NCBI GenBank assembly: GCA_034433775.1 | Contig: DAOUAI010000058.1 | Location: forward strand, 1 to 16,321 | Source: CALJTV01 sp034433775 | Lineage (GTDB): Bacteria; Chloroflexota; Dehalococcoidia; GIF9; UBA5629 | DNA: 16,321 nt | Direction: 5' to 3' | In this document: one piece after another, positions 1 through 6,507 of the stretch | Numbering within the stretch: position 1 is the first letter of the stretch | Layout: each line of letters opens with the position of its first letter | Program-made: the position numbers and the translations under genes | The notes under the pieces: model-generated | What the model saw: the letters and a program-made list of their open reading frames with translations, nothing else | Databases searched by the model: none | What the model was told of the DNA's origin: nothing

Positions 1-90
1 TAGCAAGACATTCAGCCGGGCAACACCGCTGAGCAGTTCTCCGCTAGTTGCCCCGTTATCGCTTTTCTCTTTTACTACTTCGTCTGCCAT
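1..90 (-). CDS. N-terminus of an unidentified protein, truncated by the window edge
   Basis: An open frame starts with ATG at 90 and runs off the left edge, giving 30 codons (MADEVVKEKSDNGATSGELL and onward). It begins 24 bp after the stop of the TackOD1 gene, in the same reading frame and on the same strand, so the two are probably co-transcribed. The first 15 residues are charged and polar, without a signal peptide. A more hydrophobic stretch (ELLSGVARLNVLL) begins near residue 18. Between the upstream TAG (115-117) and this ATG there is no other start codon. The Shine-Dalgarno is poor: a GAG abuts the ATG. The visible part is too short to assign a family. The call as a gene rests on the open frame and its operon-like position. 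Confidence 0.5.
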   Translation of the reverse strand, partial: MADEVVKEKSDNGATSGELLSGVARLNVLL

Positions 91-114
91 CTCAGGACTT
101 CGTATATGGTAATT

Positions 115-1470
115 CTATTTCAAGGCATCGGCACTGTCAACCTCGATGACTCTTATCCGCTGGTAGTTAGCGAACTGTCTGGCTTCAGTGCTGAGCCGCG
201 GGTAGACAAGTACTGCTTTATCGTGAATATTGGCATCATAAGCCCTGGTATCAAAAGAAGAGATGGTATCGAACCCGACCTCGGTGTCCGAACTGAAGAT
301 GCCGATAGCCAAGGTGTGTGTAAGGATGCCATCATCGTAATAAGCAAGGACATGAAAGCGGTGTCTGGCACCGGACCTGCCCTGAATTGTTGCCTGTTCC
401 TCCACCCTGTAGCCGGCGGCTTTAAGGTGGTCGATTAACTGCATCTTTGACTTGAATTTGGGGTGGTGCACTTTTGCCTTCGATGGGCTACCAGTGCTAA
501 CAGAAGCTGATGAAGCAAGAAACGTTTCCAGTTCCATGTCCTCGAAAATGCGTATTTTTTGTCGCAGAGCAAATTGTTTCGCTGGTGGCGACAGCCCGGG
601 AATGACTACAAGCACCTTATCATGTATTCCCAGGTCGTAGGTCTTATTATCGTAACTGAATACCCGCTCCAGCCCGACTTCTGGCGCTCTGCCATCAATA
701 AGCGCGTCTATGACTGTGGTATGGGTGATAAAACCGTCGTCGCGTCGGGCAACGATATCGAAGGTGTGCCCGGTGCCTGACTTGCTTGTGCCGCTGGCGA
801 TGGCATTCTCCGCCACCTCATAGCCGCGACTCCTGAGAAAACCGAGCAAGCGCTCTTTTGGTCCCAGTTCGAATTCAAGCCAGCGTCTTTTCTCTTCATT
901 GAGGCGGTAAGAGTAGACAAAGGACTCGGAGACATCTTTTTCCAGGAAGAACCGGGAGCAGTTGAGGCAGTGCCATGAGGTCAGCGGCTGGCTGAATATG
1001 CTGTTGCAATTATGGCACTTGTAGTTTATTCCCAGGCTCTGGTAGTCCGTGCCAAGGAACTTCAATTCTCGGTGACACTTAGGGCAGACATATCTGTTGT
1101 CCGTTATATACTCTTCTTCAAGACTCAAATTGCCGCACTGAAGGTGTTCCAGTATCCGCCCTCTGGCGATGTTCCAGGAGTAGCATTTGGGGCAGCCATC
1201 GCCAGCTTTCATGTTGGGCGATTGACATTCAGGACAGAAGAGAAGACGACTGTGCGGGTGTTTTTCCAGCAAGGCATTAGTGGTCAATTCTTCAAGGAGC
1301 TTGTGACTTTCGCGTGCGGACAGAGAGAGTAGCTCTTCTATTTGAGGATAGGTAAAGCCGAGTTCTAATGACAGGTCGATGACCGGTTTGACTTCGGCGA
1401 TATTGCCGACGAGCAACTGCTCAATCAGTTTCCTGACCAGAGGTTCTTCTCTTATGGGGCGAGTCAGCAT
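115..1470 (-). CDS. TackOD1-type zinc-ribbon protein with two tandem nuclease-fold-like repeats
   Basis: 451 aa, soluble, with no signal peptide. The start is ATG at 1470 with a good Shine-Dalgarno (GAGGAG) about 4 nt upstream. Residues about 10-70 look like a helical or winged-helix lead-in. Residues 76-175 match my memory of the TackOD1 (thaumarchaeal output domain 1) pattern, with CxxC pairs at 79/82, 93/96, 129/132, 152/155 and 168/171. Two related segments follow, about 206-310 and 343-443. Each has the order GY-V, SG-H-F, D-DG--THT, EVG, YD-IHDK, V--P-LS and IR--E. This order recalls the restriction-endonuclease-like (Mrr-type) fold, but I cannot see a convincing D-(D/E)xK site. The aspartate of the HTFDIV strand in copy 1 is a histidine (RFHVLA) in copy 2. 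TackOD1 is known as an output domain in signal-transduction proteins, so a sensing or regulatory role is inferred. Domain identity is fairly firm; function is unknown. Confidence 0.8.
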   Translation of the reverse strand: MLTRPIREEPLVRKLIEQLLVGNIAEVKPVIDLSLELGFTYPQIEELLSLSARESHKLLEELTTNALLEKHPHSRLLFCPECQSPNMKAGDGCPKCYSWNIARGRILEHLQCGNLSLEEEYITDNRYVCPKCHRELKFLGTDYQSLGINYKCHNCNSIFSQPLTSWHCLNCSRFFLEKDVSESFVYSYRLNEEKRRWLEFELGPKERLLGFLRSRGYEVAENAIASGTSKSGTGHTFDIVARRDDGFITHTTVIDALIDGRAPEVGLERVFSYDNKTYDLGIHDKVLVVIPGLSPPAKQFALRQKIRIFEDMELETFLASSASVSTGSPSKAKVHHPKFKSKMQLIDHLKAAGYRVEEQATIQGRSGARHRFHVLAYYDDGILTHTLAIGIFSSDTEVGFDTISSFDTRAYDANIHDKAVLVYPRLSTEARQFANYQRIRVIEVDSADALK

Positions 1471-1661
1471 TCTGCTCCTCTAGCGTCCTGTTTGTTCGAT
1501 AATAGGTTAGACTAACTGTGGCATATGTGCAATTAGTTTGTCAAGTTAGGTAGTGGACATTTAGTCACAAAGATAATAGCCAATTAGTCCTAATTTCCCC
1601 AAAATTTCTTCACCACCAGGGCTACAAAAGCGTTTTTGCGTGGTATAATGGGTTAATCCAA
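1471..1661. promoter_or_regulatory. Divergent intergenic region with two TTAG/CTAA palindromes
   Basis: This 191-bp AT-rich spacer separates the divergent TackOD1 and surface-protein genes. It contains two palindromes with related cores: GTTAG-A-CTAAC at 1506-1516 and AATTAG-TC-CTAATT at 1582-1595. Their centres are about 77 bp apart. For the minus-strand gene the best promoter pieces are a TTGACA (complement of 1539-1544) and a TATTAT (complement of 1499-1504). They are too far apart to pair, so that promoter is unresolved. The palindromes could be binding sites for a dimeric regulator, but this is inferred from symmetry only. Confidence 0.35.
1641..1649 (+). promoter_or_regulatory. Extended -10 promoter of the surface-protein gene
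   Basis: The sequence TGG-TATAAT is a perfect -10 hexamer (1644-1649) with the TGn extension. At 17-bp spacing the -35 position (1621-1626, GCTACA) is weak, which is usual for extended -10 promoters. Transcription should start near 1656-1657, only about 5 nt before the ATG at 1662, so a nearly leaderless mRNA is predicted. Confidence 0.6.
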
Positions 1662-4600
1662 ATGGGGAAGACAGCAACCACCAAGGTAGGCGTGCTTCTC
1701 GTTGCGACAGTCCTGCTGGTCTTACTCCTTTCTGTGAATATTACCCCCGCATCAGCCGACCCTGGCAAGATGACATGGACGATTGTCAATACTCCTAGTG
1801 GTGAGGGGAATGTCGTTGTCCCGGGTAGCGAAATAAATGCTATGGCTATCGGCGTTGATGGCACGACCTTCTATGTGGCTGATACGCCGAACATGAAGCT
1901 TTATAAATCGACCAGCGGAGGCGTGACCTGGCAGGACATTTCTGAGGGGCTGTTCAGCGCTGCCGGAGGCACTGTGCGTATCTGGAATGTGGTTACGGCG
2001 CCGGACGATGTCAATTTTGTGGTGGCGGTCACCGACAGTACAACTCCTGGACCAAGAAGAGTATTCGTTTCAAAGGATGGCGGGCAGAACTGGAGTGCTG
2101 TCGATTCCGGGCTTACACTGGCTGCTAATGAATTCATCGGGTGTCTCGATGTTTCAGTTAAATATGGTCAGTACCGGGATATCGCTATCGGTACCAGAAA
2201 TGGAAGCGCAGGTGGAAAGGTCTGGGTGTTACAGGCGGAAGTTACTGCACCTGGCTGGCGGGACCAGAACCTGACGGGGACCGGTGTCGGCGATGTGGTG
2301 GCGGTGAAATCCTCTCCTAATTACGTATCAGATTCCGGGCTTATAGCTGTAACAGTTAGAGATGGGACTGCTGCCACTCGTGGCGTATATCTTAATCTGG
2401 GCAAGCGTGATATTGTGGCTGGCACGACCACGTGGAATGCCGCTGCTGGCTACACTGGCTATCCGGTGAGGGTGCATAATGCGGTCGGGGTCAACGGGGT
2501 AATAACGGTTGACCTGGAGTTGCCATCGGACTTTCTGGCGGCGACATCTCCTCCCGATTCTCCACGGCGCCGCTATTTTATTGGCATAAATACCAGCGGC
2601 AATGTCGGTTATCTACGCCGGGTCGACAATACCAGTGTCCGCAACATTACACCTCCCATATCTCCACCCGGCAGCGGGATTTTCAGCATTGCCTACTACG
2701 GTGATTATAGGGATGGTGAGTTGCTTGCCGGTGAGGTCATACCCTATGCTGCCGGACGAGTACGGATATGGCGGACCTCCAACCCCACATATGCCTATCC
2801 ACGATGGCAACCTTCACAACCGGAATTTGGTTCGCCGACCGGCGGTTTCGGTACGGGATTTGCCAATGCGCTTCTTGTCTGGCACCCCGACGGAGCCCGT
2901 GCTTTTTGTGGCACCAGCTCGGCTGCACTGACGAGCGGCGGCACAAGCATCGGCGATCCAAATAAGTGGCCTGGGGCATTGCTGGTACCGGCTGCTGTCG
3001 GCGATGAGTCTGCCTTTTCGGTAACGCCCTGCTCGACCATGTATGAGATGGTATTGAGTCTGATGGGGAAACAATTGGCATCAAATGTTGGAGAGCACTG
3101 GACGCAGATAAGCCTGATAGATAGCAATATACAAAAGCTCTGCGATGTGGCGGCAATTAATGCGCCCCAGCCGGAAAAAGGCGGGGAAATCTCCCCGGGC
3201 TATGACATACAATATTTAGCTTCGTTGAGTGCTATTGTCGGCGGTTATTCGTATAGCATCTGGCGTAGTATAGGTGACCCACCAGGACGGAGCTGGGAGA
3301 GAGTGATGTGGCTCGAGAGCCATAATGGTGGTAAGGGGATACTCCTCAGGGTCAGACAGCCAGACTACGAGGAAAAGTCAAGGAGCGAAGTGGTCACCTA
3401 TACTGAAGTTGAGTGGAGAGACGTGGGCTATTCTGCGAACGAGGGACAGACATGGGAAACGATACCCGGTGAGCTTGACGCCGACATAGTTGACCTGGCG
3501 GTGGCAAAGGTGGCTTATAAAGAAGTGGTGTATGCTCTATCCAGCACCGCTGTTTACCGTTACGTGAAGCAAGGTACTAGCTGGCAGGCAGATAAAGTAT
3601 ATACCGATTTTCCTTGCAACCACACCATCGCAGTACCGTTGAAGAACCCGAAAAGTAAAATCGGTGTGGCAGAAGAGGAAGATTGGGTGATAGTGGGAGA
3701 AAAAGGTCCTCCTGATGGTTACAGCAGGGTGGCTTATGCTGATTTTTCGCAGACAGTGAGAAAGTTCTTACCAGCAATAGAGCAACGAAAGCCTGTGCCC
3801 ATCGAAGGGAATGTGCATGTTATTGCTGACGACCGGTTTGATGAAAATAAGACCATATATGCTGCTAGCCACGATATTGCCACAGGTGCTGTAGGTAAGG
3901 TCTACCGCTGGGTGATAGGGAAAAGCACTGAGTGGGAGGAACTCGGTCCGCCGAACTCGGCTTTTTACGGTCTGGCGATGCGCAGTGACGTCCTGTACGG
4001 GGCATGGGCAAAGGCTGAGAGCATAGATATTCTCACCGGTACCGGCGTTGACCGCACGCTTTACACGCGGGTGCCCGTGCCCCCACCGCCTGAGTGGGAC
4101 TATTTGATTACTGGACTACCGGAGACTGGTGTGGTGAAGTTCACCTGTGAGCCAGGTTCGCTCAAAATCTCCGGCGGTAAATACAATATATTATGGGCAA
4201 TTGATAACCGGGACTATGACTGGCAGGACCAGAAGGGATGTCTGTGGTCATATACTGATATATTTGCCAAAGTGGGTCCGTGGACTATATTGCCGGCTAG
4301 CGGGGACATATTATCCTGTGATGCAGTGAGCGGACGGGCAAAGCAGATAGATTTCCGCTGGCGGCAACTTGACTATGCCTCTATATATGAGATGCAGATA
4401 GCCAAGGACAAAGAGTTCACCAACCGGGTGGTGGTAAATGTAAACGTATTTCCTGAAGACCAGGAATCGCCGGCGGTGTTTTTCCCCTCAGGTGGGCACA
4501 CAGCTGGCTTAGGTTTCGAGATTGTCCAGGACCCGACGAAGAAATCACTTGTGACCAAAATGGCTGAGGGTTCAGCTATCGGGCTTTGCGGTAATCTTGA

Positions 4601-5165
4601 GTGCGGTCATGAGTACTACTGGCGTGTCAGGGCAAGGGGAGCTACCAGCGGTGAGGAAGTGCGCAGTCCGTGGTCGGCAGTGATGTACTTTACCACCAAA
4701 GTCGGCGTGCCTGTAGAGACTCGATATCAGCAGCCTGTGCTATTGAGACCGGCTAGCGGTGCCCAGGATGTGGTGCGGGCGCCAGCCTTTGTCTGGGCAC
4801 CATTGCCCGGCGTGACCAAGTATGAGTTTGTGCTGGCTAAAGATGCTGAGTTAAGAAAGGTGCTGGTAAAGACCAGGGTAACTGGCAACGCCTTCAGGTA
4901 TGATGGCGAGCTTGACTCCGGGATGACCTATTTCTGGCAGGTGAGGGCGGTGGAGCCAGTTGCCAGCCAGCCCAGCGCTATTGCCAGCTTCACTACAGAG
5001 AGAGCCCAGGTCCAGCTATTGCCCAGGCATAGAGAACCGGTGGCTGTCTTGACATGGGCAGCTATAGCGGTGTATACACTTCTGGCAGCAGTGGTGCTGG
5101 TGCTTATCAGGGGAAGATTAGGTAAAAGGAAAAAAGAGGATGAGGTGGGGACCGGTGGTGGGTGA
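1662..5165 (+). CDS. Exported, membrane-anchored Asp-box/fibronectin-III-like surface protein
   Basis: 1167 aa. Residues 1-32 form a classic signal peptide: a basic n-region with two lysines, a Leu/Val-rich core, and ASA before a probable cut at 32/33. The large ectodomain carries Asp-box (BNR) motifs typical of sialidase- or sortilin-like beta-propellers: STSGGVTW at 83-90, SKDGGQNW at 137-144 and SANEGQTW at 591-598. Two beta-sandwich segments of fibronectin-III type lie near the C-terminus. The last is about 1030-1110, with a W-x-V-R-A signature (FWQVRAVEP). The protein ends with one transmembrane helix (about 1128-1150) and a basic cytoplasmic tail (RGRLGKRKKEDE). No sialidase catalytic set is evident, so an adhesive, structural or recognition role at the cell surface is more likely than an enzyme. 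There is no Shine-Dalgarno before the ATG. The start is nevertheless supported by the complete signal peptide, because later in-frame starts would remove its n-region. The downstream SDR gene is probably in the same transcript. Confidence 0.8.
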   Translation: MGKTATTKVGVLLVATVLLVLLLSVNITPASADPGKMTWTIVNTPSGEGNVVVPGSEINAMAIGVDGTTFYVADTPNMKLYKSTSGGVTWQDISEGLFSAAGGTVRIWNVVTAPDDVNFVVAVTDSTTPGPRRVFVSKDGGQNWSAVDSGLTLAANEFIGCLDVSVKYGQYRDIAIGTRNGSAGGKVWVLQAEVTAPGWRDQNLTGTGVGDVVAVKSSPNYVSDSGLIAVTVRDGTAATRGVYLNLGKRDIVAGTTTWNAAAGYTGYPVRVHNAVGVNGVITVDLELPSDFLAATSPPDSPRRRYFIGINTSGNVGYLRRVDNTSVRNITPPISPPGSGIFSIAYYGDYRDGELLAGEVIPYAAGRVRIWRTSNPTYAYPRWQPSQPEFGSPTGGFGTGFANALLVWHPDGARAFCGTSSAALTSGGTSIGDPNKWPGALLVPAAVGDESAFSVTPCSTMYEMVLSLMGKQLASNVGEHWTQISLIDSNIQKLCDVAAINAPQPEKGGEISPGYDIQYLASLSAIVGGYSYSIWRSIGDPPGRSWERVMWLESHNGGKGILLRVRQPDYEEKSRSEVVTYTEVEWRDVGYSANEGQTWETIPGELDADIVDLAVAKVAYKEVVYALSSTAVYRYVKQGTSWQADKVYTDFPCNHTIAVPLKNPKSKIGVAEEEDWVIVGEKGPPDGYSRVAYADFSQTVRKFLPAIEQRKPVPIEGNVHVIADDRFDENKTIYAASHDIATGAVGKVYRWVIGKSTEWEELGPPNSAFYGLAMRSDVLYGAWAKAESIDILTGTGVDRTLYTRVPVPPPPEWDYLITGLPETGVVKFTCEPGSLKISGGKYNILWAIDNRDYDWQDQKGCLWSYTDIFAKVGPWTILPASGDILSCDAVSGRAKQIDFRWRQLDYASIYEMQIAKDKEFTNRVVVNVNVFPEDQESPAVFFPSGGHTAGLGFEIVQDPTKKSLVTKMAEGSAIGLCGNLECGHEYYWRVRARGATSGEEVRSPWSAVMYFTTKVGVPVETRYQQPVLLRPASGAQDVVRAPAFVWAPLPGVTKYEFVLAKDAELRKVLVKTRVTGNAFRYDGELDSGMTYFWQVRAVEPVASQPSAIASFTTERAQVQLLPRHREPVAVLTWAAIAVYTLLAAVVLVLIRGRLGKRKKEDEVGTGGG

Positions 5166-5186
5166 TGACGACGATGGAGAGATGAG

Positions 5187-6410
5187 ATGTCTTGGAATGG
5201 GAAGAGGGTATTTATCACCGGTGTGAGCGGTTTTGTCGGCTCGCATATTGCCCGGCATTTACTTGAGCAGGGAGCCAGAGTATACGGGCTGGTTAGAAGG
5301 CGGGCTGATGGCGGTATACCGCGGAACCTGGAGTATCTTAACATCGAGAGGGAGGTGGAGTTGCTGGAAGGAGATGTGCGGGATATATCCAGCCTGGCTT
5401 TTGCACTGGATGCATCCAGACCGGAGGTGGTATTCCACCTGGCTGCGCAATCGTTTGTTCCCAGGTCGTTCTCTCATCCCTGGGAGACTATGGACATAAA
5501 TTTTCATGGCACGGTTAATCTTCTGGAGGCAGTCAGATCAAAGGGGCTCGATTCTACCATAGTTTTTGCTGGTAGTAGCGAGGAATATGGTCTTGCCATC
5601 GTGTCCCGGAATCAGTATGAACAGGTGCTAAGGAGATATGGAACGGTGTTTCCTGAGCCTGTGCGTATACCCGAATTGCCGATAAATGAACTAAACCCAT
5701 TGCGCCCTATGTCTCCCTATGCAGTGTCAAAGGTGTCGGCTGAGTTTGCGATGAGAAACTATCACAGTGCATACGGATTGAGGACAATAGTCTCAAGGGC
5801 ATTCAACCATGAAGGTGCTGGCAGGGGTAAAATGTTCGTTACCTCGGCGATTACCAGTCAGGTGATGAAGCTAAAGAGGGGGGAAATCGACAAGATAACT
5901 ATAGGCAATGTAAGCGCCTTTCGTGACTGGTCCCACATAGCTGATATAGTCCATGGTTATTGCCTGCTGGCAGAAAAAGGCAGACCCGGGGAGGTCTATG
6001 TCCAGGGTTCGGAGAGGACGAACTCGGTGCTCAGCTATTTATTGCTAAGCCTGGAATGTGCCGGGTATAAAGTGGACCGTCTCCAGGATTTGAGCGGGAA
6101 GAAGGTGGTTGAGGAACCGACAGCGGTGGACAACTCGCCGATGTTTGGTCTGCGATTTGAAAAAACAAAGGCTGACCGGTTGATTTTGGAAGGGGAGCTG
6201 ATGTTTGATGCTGCGGACGGTGGAATTTTGGTGGAAACTGACAGGGGCAGAGTGACAGTGGAATTTGACCAAGGAAGGTTCCGCCCTGCCGAGGTGCCTG
6301 TCCTTCTTTCTGAGGTTACCAAAATCAGAGGGCTCGGCTTCAGAGTGCAGCATTCCTTGAAAGATATAATCAACGACCAGTTGAATTATTATCTCGACCC
6401 CGGCAAGTAG
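5187..6410 (+). CDS. SDR-family sugar-nucleotide 4,6-dehydratase-like enzyme
   Basis: 407 aa, cytosolic extended short-chain dehydrogenase. The NAD(P)-binding motif is TGVSGFVGSH (11-20) and an acidic GDVRD follows at 62-66. HLAAQS (84-89) and the following SFSHPWETMDINFHGT are typical of GDP-mannose or related 4,6-dehydratases. The active site reads Ser130-Glu132 (GSSEEYG) with Tyr178 and Lys182 (SPYAVSK). The Glu favours a dehydratase over a plain epimerase. A further conserved motif, FRDWSHIADIV, lies at 245-255. The C-terminus (RPAEVPVLLSEVTKIRGLGF) resembles the GDP-mannose-dehydratase family ending. It is about 70-80 residues longer than usual. One extra segment lies between EEYG and SPYA (about 138-168), and a beta-rich insert lies at about 296-364. 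The gene starts 21 bp after the surface-protein gene, with a GGAGAG-like Shine-Dalgarno. That coupling suggests it makes a sugar for surface glycans or for that protein. The exact substrate is not readable from the sequence. Confidence 0.75.
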   Translation: MSWNGKRVFITGVSGFVGSHIARHLLEQGARVYGLVRRRADGGIPRNLEYLNIEREVELLEGDVRDISSLAFALDASRPEVVFHLAAQSFVPRSFSHPWETMDINFHGTVNLLEAVRSKGLDSTIVFAGSSEEYGLAIVSRNQYEQVLRRYGTVFPEPVRIPELPINELNPLRPMSPYAVSKVSAEFAMRNYHSAYGLRTIVSRAFNHEGAGRGKMFVTSAITSQVMKLKRGEIDKITIGNVSAFRDWSHIADIVHGYCLLAEKGRPGEVYVQGSERTNSVLSYLLLSLECAGYKVDRLQDLSGKKVVEEPTAVDNSPMFGLRFEKTKADRLILEGELMFDAADGGILVETDRGRVTVEFDQGRFRPAEVPVLLSEVTKIRGLGFRVQHSLKDIINDQLNYYLDPGK

Positions 6411-6418
6411 TAAGGGCA

Positions 6419-6433
6419 GACTCAGCGCGAGTC
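6419..6433. promoter_or_regulatory. Near-palindrome GACTC-N5-GAGTC, possible operator
   Basis: This perfect 5-bp inverted repeat with spacer AGCGC lies in the -35 region, 6 bp upstream of the -10 hexamer at 6440-6445. It lacks a following T-run, so it is unlikely to terminate the SDR transcript. Its position would let a bound dimeric repressor block RNA polymerase at the HMGCS-like/thiolase operon. The evidence is symmetry and position only. Confidence 0.3.
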
Positions 6434-6436
6434 ATG

Positions 6437-6445
6437 TGCTATAAT
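6437..6445 (+). promoter_or_regulatory. Extended -10 promoter of the HMGCS-like/thiolase operon
   Basis: TGC-TATAAT gives a consensus -10 (6440-6445) with TGn extension. No good -35 is visible at 16-18 bp. A start near 6452 would give a leader of about 55 nt, ending in a strong Shine-Dalgarno (GAGGAGG, 6496-6502) before the ATG at 6508. Confidence 0.6.
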
Positions 6446-6507
6446 CTTGAAGTGCCTGTTTGAAAGACGGAGCATAGACCCTATTCCACAATGCAGAGGA
6501 GGACTCA

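Noticed and set aside
106..438. Open frame of 110 codons on the plus strand
   Set aside because: It is antisense to the zinc-ribbon gene, whose frame has clear domain motifs, and it has no family-like features of its own.
2737..3156. Minus-strand open frame of 139 codons inside the surface-protein gene
   Set aside because: It is low in recognisable motifs and lies entirely within a coherent Asp-box protein frame, so it is a shadow frame.
6411..6507. Possible intrinsic terminator after the SDR gene
   Set aside because: The only hairpin (6419-6433) has a 5-bp stem and no following T-run, so it fits an operator better than a terminator.
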